Source of the DNA: Streptomyces sp. R28
GTDB lineage: Bacteria; Actinomycetota; Actinomycetes; Streptomycetales; Streptomycetaceae
Reading direction: 5' to 3'
Assembly (NCBI RefSeq): GCF_041052385.1
Contig: NZ_CP163439.1
Span: 4,639,001 to 4,703,000 of the forward strand
DNA: 64,000 nucleotides
This document shows positions 8,271 to 14,903 of this stretch, in pieces. The translations under genes and the position numbers were made by a program. The notes beneath the pieces are model-generated. The model saw nothing but the letters and a program-made list of their open reading frames with translations, had not been told where the DNA came from and made no database searches. The first letter of the stretch is position 1; every line of letters begins with the position of its first letter.

Positions 8271-9160
8271 TCACAACGCGATGGGGCCGAGGTCCGCGGC
8301 CGTTTCGGCGAGTGCGCGGATGGTGGGGTTGTCGTCGCTTGACCGCCAGGTGAGGGCCCATTGGAGGGTGGGGGCGTCATGGACGGGCAGGAAGACGATG
8401 CCAGGGGGGCTGTTGTATCGGGCCGCGACTTCGCCCAGCGGCTGAACGCACTCCCCGGAGGCGACCAGCGAAAGGATCTCGTGGAAGGTCCGCGCGACCG
8501 GCCCACGCAGAACACGTCGGCCGAGCAGCGTACGCGTGGGGACCATGGACGCCACCCAGTACTCGGGGGCGTCGGGACCGAAGTCGACGACGCGGTTGTC
8601 TCCGAGGTCCTCCAGCGACGCGGCACCGCGCGCGGCCAGTGGATGGTCCGCCGACACGGCGAGCACGCGGCCGCCGGTCAGGACGGTGGGGCCCACCGTG
8701 AGATCCGGCTCGGCGACAGGCAGCCACAGCACGTGCACGTCATGCTCTCCGGTGCGCAAGGCGGTGAACGGATCGCTGCCGTTGATCTCGCCGAACTGGA
8801 CGTCGCTGCCGGGACAGCGGGTGCGGAACGCGTCGACGAGAGGGCGCAATTCGTGTCCGGCGTGACCGAACACGCCCAGCCGTAGCGTCCGGCCCGCGCC
8901 CGCCCCGGCTGCTTGGGCCCGGGCGAGCCCTGTCTGAAGGAGGTCGACGGCCTGCTGGAGGTCTTCGCGGAGGCGTGGCCGACGGGCGTCAGGGCCACAC
9001 GTCGGCTGGTTCGGTCGAACAGGGCGACGCCGAGGCGACGTTCCTGCCTGCTGATGGCCTGACTGACGCGGGCCTGGGACACACGAAGCCGCTCGGCGGT
9101 GCGGCCGAAGTGCAGTTCCTCGGCCAACGTCAGGAAGATCTCTATCTCGCGCAGCTCCAT
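8271..9160 (-). pseudogene. LysR-family regulator broken by one frameshift
   Basis: The N-terminal winged HTH starts at the ATG at 9160: MELREIEIFLTLAEELHFG, ERLRVSQARVSQAIS, RTSRRVALTPVG. Near 8975-8985 the reading moves to another frame and continues as RLREDLQQAVDLLQTGL and the complete effector domain (LRLGVFGHAGHELRPLVDA) to the stop at 8271. Inserting one base would restore a normal protein of about 296 residues. It may be a true mutation or a sequencing error. It diverges from the SnoaL-like/SDR genes, which it would be expected to control; a palindrome (9162-9179) sits at its start. Confidence 0.8.
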
Positions 9161-9161
9161 A

Positions 9162-9179
9162 CATAACCCCCCCGTTATG
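9162..9179. promoter_or_regulatory. Palindrome CATAAC-C6-GTTATG at the LysR start
   Basis: A perfect 6-bp inverted repeat separated by six C (six G on the transcribed strand) ends two bases before the LysR start codon. It contains a T-N11-A arrangement like LysR boxes, so it is a likely autoregulatory and divergent operator. The G-run also serves as the only ribosome-binding site for the LysR gene, so a bound protein would cover it. Confidence 0.5.
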
Positions 9180-9293
9180 AATAGCCCCACGGATCCTATC
9201 TTGTTCGGCCGCTGACCTGCATCGATGCTGGAAACACGGCCCCACCGGACAGGCGGCGTACGCCTGACCCATCGTCGACAAGGCAGGTTATCG

Positions 9294-9746
9294 ATGAGTG
9301 ACATGCAGGCCATCGCCGACCGCTTGGAGATCGAGGCGTTGCGCGCCGAGATCACCGACGCGGTGATGATGCGCGACTACGACCGTGCCGCATCGCTGTT
9401 CACTCCTGAGGGCGCCATGCGATGGCCGCACATCGACAAGGAATTCGCCGGCCGGGAGGAGATCCGCGCGGGGATCGAATGGGGGCAGAGGCTCTGGGAG
9501 TTCTTCGTGCAGAACGTCCACCCCGGCGTCATCCGGCTGGACGGCGACACCGCGGCCGGCCGTGCGTACATCCAGGAGTTCGGGCGGATGCGTGACGGCA
9601 GCTCGCACCTGAACTACGCCCTGTACCACGACCGTTACGCACGCACCCCCGACGGCTGGAAGTTCAGCGAACGCGTCTACGAGGTCAGGTACATGGACTC
9701 GTCCCCGCTCGCGGGCTCCCCGCCCCCCAAAGCGCCGGTGACCTAA
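9294..9746 (+). CDS. SnoaL-like/NTF2-fold protein
   Basis: A 150-residue protein of the nuclear transport factor 2-like fold. DRLEIEALRAEITDAVMMRD then YDRAASLFTPEGAMRWP is the usual opening of SnoaL_4-type polypeptides, and the later strands include GWKFSERVYEVRYMD. Such proteins act as small ligand-binding enzymes or isomerases; the substrate cannot be read from the sequence. ATG 9294 follows AGGCAGG. It is the first gene of a run with two NAD(P)-binding proteins (9814, 10613) and is divergent from the broken LysR gene, a common layout for an inducible redox operon. Confidence 0.8.
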   Translation: MSDMQAIADRLEIEALRAEITDAVMMRDYDRAASLFTPEGAMRWPHIDKEFAGREEIRAGIEWGQRLWEFFVQNVHPGVIRLDGDTAAGRAYIQEFGRMRDGSSHLNYALYHDRYARTPDGWKFSERVYEVRYMDSSPLAGSPPPKAPVT

Positions 9747-9813
9747 GCGCGGCGGCACCAACTCACCTTCCACCGGCCTCTCGACCTCTCGGCCTCGCGA
9801 AACGGACGCTGAC

Positions 9814-10563
9814 ATGAACATGATGAATCCGGAACGAACCTCAGTGCTGATCACCGGAGCCAACAAGGGACTCGGCCTCGAGACGGCTCGCCGACTCGGC
9901 GAGCAGGGCTGGACCGTCTTTCTCGGCTCGCGCGACGAGGCCCGCGGCCAGGCGGCCGCCGACAAGCTGACGGCCGACGGCGCAAAGGTGGTCATGGTCC
10001 CACTGGACGTCACCTCCGACACGTCGGTGGCCGACGCCGTGCGTCTCGTCCGCGAGCACACCGACCGGCTGGACGTGCTGATCAACAACGCCGGGGCACC
10101 GGGAAGGCTCGTCGCACCCGCGGACGCGACGGGCGAGGAGATCCACTCCGTCTACGACACGAACGTGTACGGACCGGTCAGGGTCACCCATGCGTTCCTG
10201 CCCCTGCTGCAGGCGTCGGCCCATCCGCGGGTGGTGATGGTGTCCAGCGCCGGCGGCTCCTTCTCGGTCGTGACCGATCCACAGCAGCCTGTCTCGAAGA
10301 TGCACGAACTCGCCTACAGCTCGTCCAAGGCGGCGCTGAACATGATCACGGTTCGGTACGCCCAGGCACTCCCGAACATCAAGTTCAACGTCGCCACACC
10401 CGGCGAAGTCGCCAACCATGCATTCGCCGCCACCGACATGAACAACCACACCGGCCGGCTGACGGTCGCCGAAGGCACCGACTCGATCGTCAGGCTCGCG
10501 ACGCTCGACGAGGACGGCCCGACCGGGGTCTTCATCGACCGCCTCGGCCCCGTCGCGTGGTGA
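9814..10563 (+). CDS. Short-chain dehydrogenase/reductase
   Basis: A 249-residue classical SDR. TGANKGLGLETARRLGEQG is the TGxxxGxG cofactor loop near the N-terminus, LDVLINNAGAPG is the NNAG motif, VVMVSSAGG carries the catalytic Ser, and AYSSSKAALNM has the catalytic Tyr-x3-Lys. An Arg three residues after the first Gly cluster suggests NADP(H), but this is uncertain. It lies 67 bases after the SnoaL-like gene and 49 bases before an NmrA-like gene on the same strand, so the three are probably co-transcribed. The substrate is unknown. Confidence 0.88.
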   Translation: MNMMNPERTSVLITGANKGLGLETARRLGEQGWTVFLGSRDEARGQAAADKLTADGAKVVMVPLDVTSDTSVADAVRLVREHTDRLDVLINNAGAPGRLVAPADATGEEIHSVYDTNVYGPVRVTHAFLPLLQASAHPRVVMVSSAGGSFSVVTDPQQPVSKMHELAYSSSKAALNMITVRYAQALPNIKFNVATPGEVANHAFAATDMNNHTGRLTVAEGTDSIVRLATLDEDGPTGVFIDRLGPVAW

Positions 10564-10612
10564 CCGAACCTCACCCCATCCCCTCCACGCATCGAGCGAA
10601 GGAGCAACCATC

Positions 10613-11455
10613 ATGATCCTGATCACCGGAGCCAATGGCGTCGTAGGACGTCGGGTGATGAACCAGCTGGTACAGGAGGGCACGGCCGTCACCGCGGTCA
10701 CGCGCGGAACCGGCGAGGCCCGGCTGCCCGACGGCGTGACAGCCGTCCGCGGAGACCTGTTCCACCCCGAGTGGATCGAGGCAGCACTGGAAGGAGTGGA
10801 AGCACTGCAGATCAGCCCGCGCGCCGCCGGGCCCGGCCTCGGCGAACTGCTGAGGCTCGCCGCCAAGCAAGGCGTACGGCGCGCCGTGCTGCTGTCGGCC
10901 GCCACAGTGGAGTACCCGGCGGGGGAGGCCCGTTTCGCCGCCCAGTTCAAGCACGCCGAGGAACTCGTCAGTGGCTCGGGCCTGGACTGGACGATCCTCC
11001 GCCTGGCCGACTTCGCCGCCAACGCACTGGCCTGGGCGCCCCAGATCAGGGCCGGTGACGTGGTGCGCGGCGCGTACGGCCGGGCCGCCACCTCTCCCCT
11101 CCACGAAACCGACATCGCGGCGGTCGCCGTACGCGCTCTGCGGGGCAGCCTTCACAGGGAGGCGGTCCACACACTGACCGGGCCGCGGTCACTGGACCAG
11201 GTCGAGAAGGTACGGCTCATCGGCGCCGCCATAGGCCGGACGCTGTCCTTCCAGGAGCTCCCGCCCGAGCAGGTACGGCAGGGCATGCTCGCCCAAGGGC
11301 TGCCCGAGGAAATCCCCGCCCGGCTGCTCGGCTCCCTCGCCGATTACGCCGACCGGCCGGGCCCCACCACCAGCACGGTGGAAGACCTGCTGGGCCGGCC
11401 GGCACTCACCTTCGCCGACTGGGCACACGACAACGCACCCGCCTTCGCCGGCTGA
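10613..11455 (+). CDS. NmrA-like NAD(P)-binding protein (atypical SDR)
   Basis: A 280-residue Rossmann protein starting MILITGANGVVGRRVMNQL, with the GxxGxxG loop of atypical SDRs. The order of elements (RGDLFHPEWIEAALEGVEAL, VRRAVLLSAATVEYP, LDWTILRLADFAANAL, LHETDIAAVAVRAL) matches the NmrA/NAD(P)H-quinone-reductase-like SDR group that contains QorB-type reductases and redox sensors. The YxxxK catalytic motif of classical SDRs is not apparent. ATG 10613 follows GAAGGAG. It is the last gene of the run starting at 9294. Quinone reduction is plausible but not shown. Confidence 0.82.
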   Translation: MILITGANGVVGRRVMNQLVQEGTAVTAVTRGTGEARLPDGVTAVRGDLFHPEWIEAALEGVEALQISPRAAGPGLGELLRLAAKQGVRRAVLLSAATVEYPAGEARFAAQFKHAEELVSGSGLDWTILRLADFAANALAWAPQIRAGDVVRGAYGRAATSPLHETDIAAVAVRALRGSLHREAVHTLTGPRSLDQVEKVRLIGAAIGRTLSFQELPPEQVRQGMLAQGLPEEIPARLLGSLADYADRPGPTTSTVEDLLGRPALTFADWAHDNAPAFAG

Positions 11456-11574
11456 TCACCGCCGAGCAGCCGGCGCCCTCCGCACGGCGCCGTTTGCTCG
11501 GTGCCGGGCCGCGCCGTCCCGCTGGCACACGGACACACCGACACACGGACACCCCGCGCACGTCAGTGGAAAGG

Positions 11575-11591
11575 CTTCGAAACATTCGAAG
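11575..11591. promoter_or_regulatory. Palindrome CTTCGAA-N3-TTCGAAG
   Basis: A perfect 7-bp inverted repeat with a three-base spacer, 285 bases before the xylanase start. Read on the minus strand its centre is CGAATGTTTCG, identical to the centre of the palindrome at 11706-11718. Inverted repeats with GAAA/TTTC halves are known before Streptomyces xylanase genes. Confidence 0.5.
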
Positions 11592-11705
11592 GCCTGAATT
11601 ACACATTTGATCTCACAGTCGCCGCGTCGGTGATCAACCTTCCTTCATTCCATGAATCACCGCCTTGAACAGCCAAAACTCCTCCCGTTAAAACCAATCG
11701 GTCGA

Positions 11706-11718
11706 CCGAATGTTTCGG
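11706..11718. promoter_or_regulatory. Palindrome CCGAA-TGT-TTCGG
   Basis: A perfect 5-bp inverted repeat sharing the 11-base core CGAATGTTTCG with the site at 11575-11591. It lies 18 bases before the TTGACA box at 11736, where it could act as an operator for the xylanase promoter. Confidence 0.5.
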
Positions 11719-11875
11719 AATCAATGTCGAAACTGTTGACAGTTGGCAGGGTCATACCAAAACTGTTCGCCGTTGGCAGAGCTCAACCACTGTCGACGCG
11801 GGCTGGCACGAACCACCCGCCGACACCATGTGCCCGGCCCCGTCGGCCTCACGAGGACGAGGAGGAAGCACGCTC

Positions 11876-12544
11876 ATGAATGACGGACCCGCACATCCGA
11901 CGCGCCGCAGCGTCTGCACCCTGCTGCTGGCCACCGGGGCGACGTTGGCCCTGCCCGGCACCGCCGAGGCGGCCACGGTCGTCACCACGAACCAGACCGG
12001 AACCAACAACGGGTACTACTACTCGTTCTGGACGGACAGCCAGGGCACGGTCTCCATGACCCTGAACTCCGGTGGCAACTACAGCACCTCGTGGCGAAAC
12101 ACCGGGAACTTCGTCGCCGGCAAGGGCTGGAGCAACGGCTCACGCCGGACCGTGACCTACTCCGGCAGCTTCAACCCGTCCGGCAACGGCTACCTGACTC
12201 TCTACGGGTGGACGTCGAACCCGCTCGTCGAGTACTACATCGTCGACAACTGGGGCACCTACCGGCCCACGGGGGCGTACAAAGGCACTGTCACCAGCGA
12301 CGGCGGCACGTACGACATCTACCAGACCACGCGCTACAACGCCCCGTCCGTCGAAGGCACCCGCACGTTCAACCAGTACTGGAGCGTCCGGCAGTCGAGG
12401 CGAACCGGTGGCACCATCACCACCGGCAACCACTTCGACGCCTGGGCCCGCGCCGGAATGCCCCTGGGCAGCTTCAGCTACTACATGATCCTCGCCACCG
12501 AGGGATACCAGAGCAGCGGGAGCTCCAACATCACGGTGTCATAG
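11876..12544 (+). CDS. xlnB: Secreted GH11 endo-1,4-beta-xylanase (catalytic domain only)
   Basis: A 222-residue secreted xylanase that cleaves internal beta-1,4 bonds of xylan. The signal peptide (residues 1-32) has a twin arginine (PTRRSVCTLLL) and ends GTAEA, so Tat export is possible. The GH11 jelly roll follows: GYYYSFWTDSQGTVSM, then NPLVEYYIVDNWG with the nucleophile Glu, and YYMILATEGYQSSG with the acid/base Glu. ATG 11876 follows GAGGAGG; an upstream ATG at 11828 has no such site. Streptomyces XlnB proteins usually carry a linker and CBM2 after this point. Here a TAG ends the protein right after SSNITVS, and a fragment TATVTMNVPSPAG of the lost CBM2 is still readable in the same frame downstream. 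The next gene is the acetylxylan esterase, as in known xlnB-axeA pairs. Confidence 0.93.
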   Translation: MNDGPAHPTRRSVCTLLLATGATLALPGTAEAATVVTTNQTGTNNGYYYSFWTDSQGTVSMTLNSGGNYSTSWRNTGNFVAGKGWSNGSRRTVTYSGSFNPSGNGYLTLYGWTSNPLVEYYIVDNWGTYRPTGAYKGTVTSDGGTYDIYQTTRYNAPSVEGTRTFNQYWSVRQSRRTGGTITTGNHFDAWARAGMPLGSFSYYMILATEGYQSSGSSNITVS

Positions 12545-12660
12545 GCCAGTTCGGAGAGGGAGCGGCGGCGGGACGAGCTGGTGCGTCGGCGGAGCGGCTG
12601 TCGCACGGCAACCGTGACGATGAATGTGCCGTCCCCCGCGGGGCTCATCGCCCCCCTCGT
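12545..12660 (+). pseudogene. Remnant of the xylanase CBM2 domain
   Basis: In the same frame as the xylanase, beyond its stop, about 12599-12640 reads TATVTMNVPSPAG. This is the TVTMNVPSPA segment typical of CBM2 modules on Streptomyces xylanases. The linker before it is scrambled and the rest of the module is missing. Confidence 0.6.
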
Positions 12661-12758
12661 CTCCCGACCCCGCCCCTCTCCATCCGGGACACCGGCGCCG
12701 GTGTCCCGGTCCCAGGCGCTGCCCCCCGAATCCCCCACAGGCTGGAGGACCGCTCCTC

Positions 12759-13460
12759 ATGAAAGCCACACCACGTCTGTCGTCACTCGCCGTCGCCGCG
12801 CTCGCCGTTGCCGGCACCCTCACCGTCGACGCCGCCGCCCCGGCGCAGGCCGCCACGTGCAACGGGTACGTCGGGCTCACCTTCGACGACGGACCGTCCA
12901 GCAGCACCCCGGCCCTGCTCAACGCGCTCACGCAGAACGGGCTGCGGGCCACGATGTTCAACCAGGGCCAGTACGCCGCCGCCTACCCGGCACGGGTCAA
13001 GGCCCAGGTCAATGCAGGCATGTGGGTCGGCAACCACAGCTACACCCACCCTCATCTGACCCAGCAGAGCCAGGCGACGATCGACTCGGAGATCTCCCGG
13101 ACCCAGCAGGCCGTCGCGGCCGCGGGCGGCGGTACGCCGAAGCTGTTCCGGCCGCCGTACGGCGAGACCAACTCGACGGTGAGGGCCGTCGAGGCCAAGT
13201 ACGGCCTGACCGAGATCCTCTGGAACGTCGACTCGCAGGACTGGAACGGCGCGAGCACCGATGCGATCGTGGCGGCGGCCGGCCGGCTCACCAGCGGCCA
13301 GGTCATCCTCATGCACGACTGGTCCGCCAACTCCCTCGCGGCGATCCCGCGCATCGCCCAGGGGTTGGCCGCCCGGGGCCTGTGCGCCGGCATGATCTCC
13401 CCGCAAACCGGCCGCGCCGTGGCTCCGGCGGCAGCCGTGGCGGCGGGGACGGCACGGTGA
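12759..13460 (+). CDS. axeA: Secreted CE4 acetylxylan esterase/polysaccharide deacetylase
   Basis: A 233-residue secreted NodB-type esterase that removes acetyl groups from xylan, helping the xylanase. After a signal peptide ending APAQA come all five CE4 motifs: TFDDGPSSS (catalytic and metal Asp), HSYTHPHLT (metal His pair), RPPYGETN, WNVDSQDWNG, and LMHDW (catalytic His). ATG 12759 follows GGAGG. The end after ISPQTGRAVAP is an Ala-rich frameshifted tail (AAAVAAGTAR). In another frame the same DNA reads GGSRGGGDGTVNVPSPAKA, then a short GDGSDGPTV end, which is a collapsed Gly linker plus CBM2. So this enzyme has also lost its binding module. It lies 214 bases after the xylanase and is probably co-transcribed. 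Confidence 0.9.
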   Translation: MKATPRLSSLAVAALAVAGTLTVDAAAPAQAATCNGYVGLTFDDGPSSSTPALLNALTQNGLRATMFNQGQYAAAYPARVKAQVNAGMWVGNHSYTHPHLTQQSQATIDSEISRTQQAVAAAGGGTPKLFRPPYGETNSTVRAVEAKYGLTEILWNVDSQDWNGASTDAIVAAAGRLTSGQVILMHDWSANSLAAIPRIAQGLAARGLCAGMISPQTGRAVAPAAAVAAGTAR

Positions 13461-13546
13461 ACGTACCGTCCCCGGCGAAGGCCATCCCGACCTGGCAACC
13501 CCGGCGGGGCCAGCGGGGCGATGGGAGCGATGGCCCGACCGTGTGA
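13410..13546 (+). pseudogene. Remnant of the esterase CBM2 domain, frameshifted
   Basis: Shifted relative to the esterase frame, this stretch encodes a Gly-rich linker, TVNVPSPAKAIPTW, and a terminal GDGSDGPTV with a stop at 13546. CBM2 modules of this group contain NVPSPAKV-xTW and end near N-W-T-W-P-T-V-S-C, so only the two edges of the module survive. Confidence 0.6.
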
Positions 13547-13878
13547 CGCAGTCGGGATGCGTCGTCGTGAGACGAACTCGTCGACACCGCACGGGAGTTT
13601 CGTCGGCGCCCTGAGGCATCGGCGAGGAGCCCGGGCCGCCTCACACTCCTGGCGCCGCCACACGGGTGGTTCTGCGCGGAGCGCCTACGCGCGCGTTCGG
13701 CTTCGGAATGCCTTGGCCGTACAGGGCACTTGGGCCGTCCGCGAGGCCGACACCCTTGCCCATTGGTCAGACGATCCGGCGTGCCGACGAGCAGATCTCA
13801 GACATTTACACATTAACCTCTCGTCACCTTATGACGTGGCGGGTCGTGTACGCGTCCGCTTCAACGCTCGGAGAAGAC

Positions 13879-14256
13879 ATGCGCAAGCCTCGCAAGACCG
13901 CTGTCGTGGCCGTCCTCCTCGGCGCCATCGGCTTCCTCGGCACCGGCACCGCCTACGCCGACGGGCAGGGGCACGGACACAAGCAGGAACACAAGCAGGC
14001 ACACAAGCAGGAGCACAAGCACGGCCACAAGCACGGACGCGGGCACAAGAGCGAGAGTGAAGAGAGCAGGACGGTCTTCATCAGCCAGAGCACCTCATGC
14101 AGGACGACCGAAGAGAACGTCGACGTTCAGGGCCAGTCCGGGGTCGAGAACGGCCGTGAAGGCAACCGGTCCAACGGCGAGGGCTCGCCCGGCTCGCAGG
14201 CCACCAACATCGGCTCAAGCCAGGGCTGCAACAACACCATCGTCCTCGGCAAGTAG
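13879..14256 (+). CDS. Small secreted protein with His/Lys repeat
   Basis: A 125-residue secreted protein of unknown function. A signal peptide (MRKPRKTAVVAVLLGAIGF to AYA) is followed by a run of five imperfect 12-base repeats coding for H-K-Q-E/A/H-type tetrapeptides (residues about 34-55), then a Ser/Asn/Gly-rich domain with two Cys (STSCRTTEENVDV and SSQGCNNTIVLGK) that may form a disulfide. The His-rich run could bind metal ions. ATG 13879 follows GGAGAAG. I do not recognise a named family. An AT-rich patch (13800-13850) just upstream may hold the promoter. Confidence 0.7.
   Translation: MRKPRKTAVVAVLLGAIGFLGTGTAYADGQGHGHKQEHKQAHKQEHKHGHKHGRGHKSESEESRTVFISQSTSCRTTEENVDVQGQSGVENGREGNRSNGEGSPGSQATNIGSSQGCNNTIVLGK
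13978..14037 (+). repeat. 12-bp tandem repeat, five copies, inside the His/Lys gene
   Basis: Units begin CACAAGCAGGAA and run in phase from 13978, 13990, 14002, 14014 and 14026. They encode the His/Lys-rich segment of the secreted protein, and the period keeps the reading frame. Confidence 0.8.
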
Positions 14257-14367
14257 CTCACACGGGGCCCGGCGCCGGCGCCGGCGCCGCCCCCCCGGGC
14301 CCCCGGGCCGCCGAGGATCGAGGATCCGGCTCTCACCGGCGTCATCCTCCAGTTCGCAGTGCATGAA

Positions 14368-14410
14368 CTCCTAAAAGCGGGTGTCCCAGGTTCGAATCCT
14401 GCCGGGGCAC
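14368..14410 (+). other. tRNA-Arg(CCU) 3' fragment, attachment-site-like scar
   Basis: The sequence runs from the CTCCTAAA anticodon loop through the variable region, the TTCGAAT T-loop with its stem, and the acceptor end CCGGGGCAC. The D-arm, the 5' acceptor strand and the 5' half of the anticodon stem are absent: the bases upstream cannot pair with AGCGG or the acceptor end. It is therefore only the 3' half of a tRNA gene. Integrative elements of actinobacteria commonly use and duplicate such 3' ends as att sites. Confidence 0.6.
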
Positions 14411-14460
14411 GACGCGACACCACTCTGGCCTGGGGCTTCTCCCCAGGGGCATGCCTTGAC

Positions 14461-14498
14461 CGGCCTCGGACTCCTCGTCCGGGGCCGTTTGCGTGCGG
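14461..14498 (+). repeat. 38-bp terminator-like repeat, left copy
   Basis: It contains the dyad GGCCTCGGAC / GTCCGGGGCC (one G-T pair) around a short loop. A second copy at 17385-17422 is identical at 37 of 38 positions and in the same orientation. Together they bracket the NfeD-like, SPFH and rpoA genes. Confidence 0.75.
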
Positions 14499-14641
14499 GC
14501 GGGGGCGCGAGGCTCCGAGATTTCTCCCGCGGTCCGGCGCAGGCCGAGTCCTGCTGCCCGTAGGGTCCCTGGCCATTGGGTCCCGGCCGGACTGGGTCTA
14601 TCGTCGGAATCCAGGGGTCAGGAGTAGGAGGACGGCCGGTG

Positions 14642-14893
14642 ATGCCGCAGGACGAGGCCGTGATCGGCTGCACGGGGAAGGTACTCATCGGAACCCGCGG
14701 ATCCGCGGGCCCCGGCGAAATCCTGGTGCGGGTCAGAGGCGGTTCCGAGACGTTCCTCGCCTGGTCGGAGGATCCCCTGCCCACGGGCGCGACAGTGCTC
14801 GTGATCGAATCACGTGGATGCCGGGAGGTCGGCGTCATCGAGTGGGTGGATCCATTGGACGCGCTCGGCGGCGATACCGCCGACGCCGGCTGA
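14642..14893 (+). CDS. NfeD-like small OB-fold protein
   Basis: An 83-residue protein with no membrane segment. The order CTGKVLIGTRGSAGPGEI, LVRVRGGSETFLAWSED, GATVLVIESRGCREVGV resembles the soluble OB-fold domain of NfeD proteins, which are usually encoded next to SPFH (flotillin-like) proteins. The SPFH gene starts 10 bases downstream, and its ribosome-binding site overlaps this gene's stop codon (TGAGGAG), so the two are translationally linked. A GTG at 14639 is an alternative start; AGGAGGA lies upstream of both. NfeD identity is inferred from fold pattern and neighbour. Confidence 0.65.
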   Translation: MPQDEAVIGCTGKVLIGTRGSAGPGEILVRVRGGSETFLAWSEDPLPTGATVLVIESRGCREVGVIEWVDPLDALGGDTADAG

Positions 14894-14903
14894 GGAGTAC
14901 AGC

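Larger units (their letters stand above)
11456..11875. other. Regulatory region of the xylanase/esterase pair
   Basis: A 420-bp AT-richer spacer. It holds two palindromes with the core CGAATGTTTCG (11575-11591 and 11706-11718), a TTGACA box at 11736-11741, and an imperfect tandem repeat of about 30 bases (about 11729-11758 and 11759-11788, sharing AAACTGTT and GTTGGCAG). No gene is visible. Confidence 0.5.
14257..14641. other. Spacer with tRNA scrap and terminator-like repeat
   Basis: A 385-bp region. It starts with a GGCGCC-rich low-complexity stretch (14268-14315), then the tRNA-Arg 3' fragment (14368-14410), then the left copy of the 38-bp repeat (14461-14498). A good ribosome-binding site (AGGAGGAC) for the next gene lies at the end. 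Confidence 0.5.

Noticed and set aside
12581..13546. 321-codon plus-strand frame across the esterase
   Set aside because: The middle is a shadow of the CE4 gene; only its two ends are meaningful, as CBM2 remnants.
14330..14411. Complete tRNA gene
   Set aside because: The 5' half cannot be formed: no D-arm and no pairing partner for the acceptor end or the anticodon stem.
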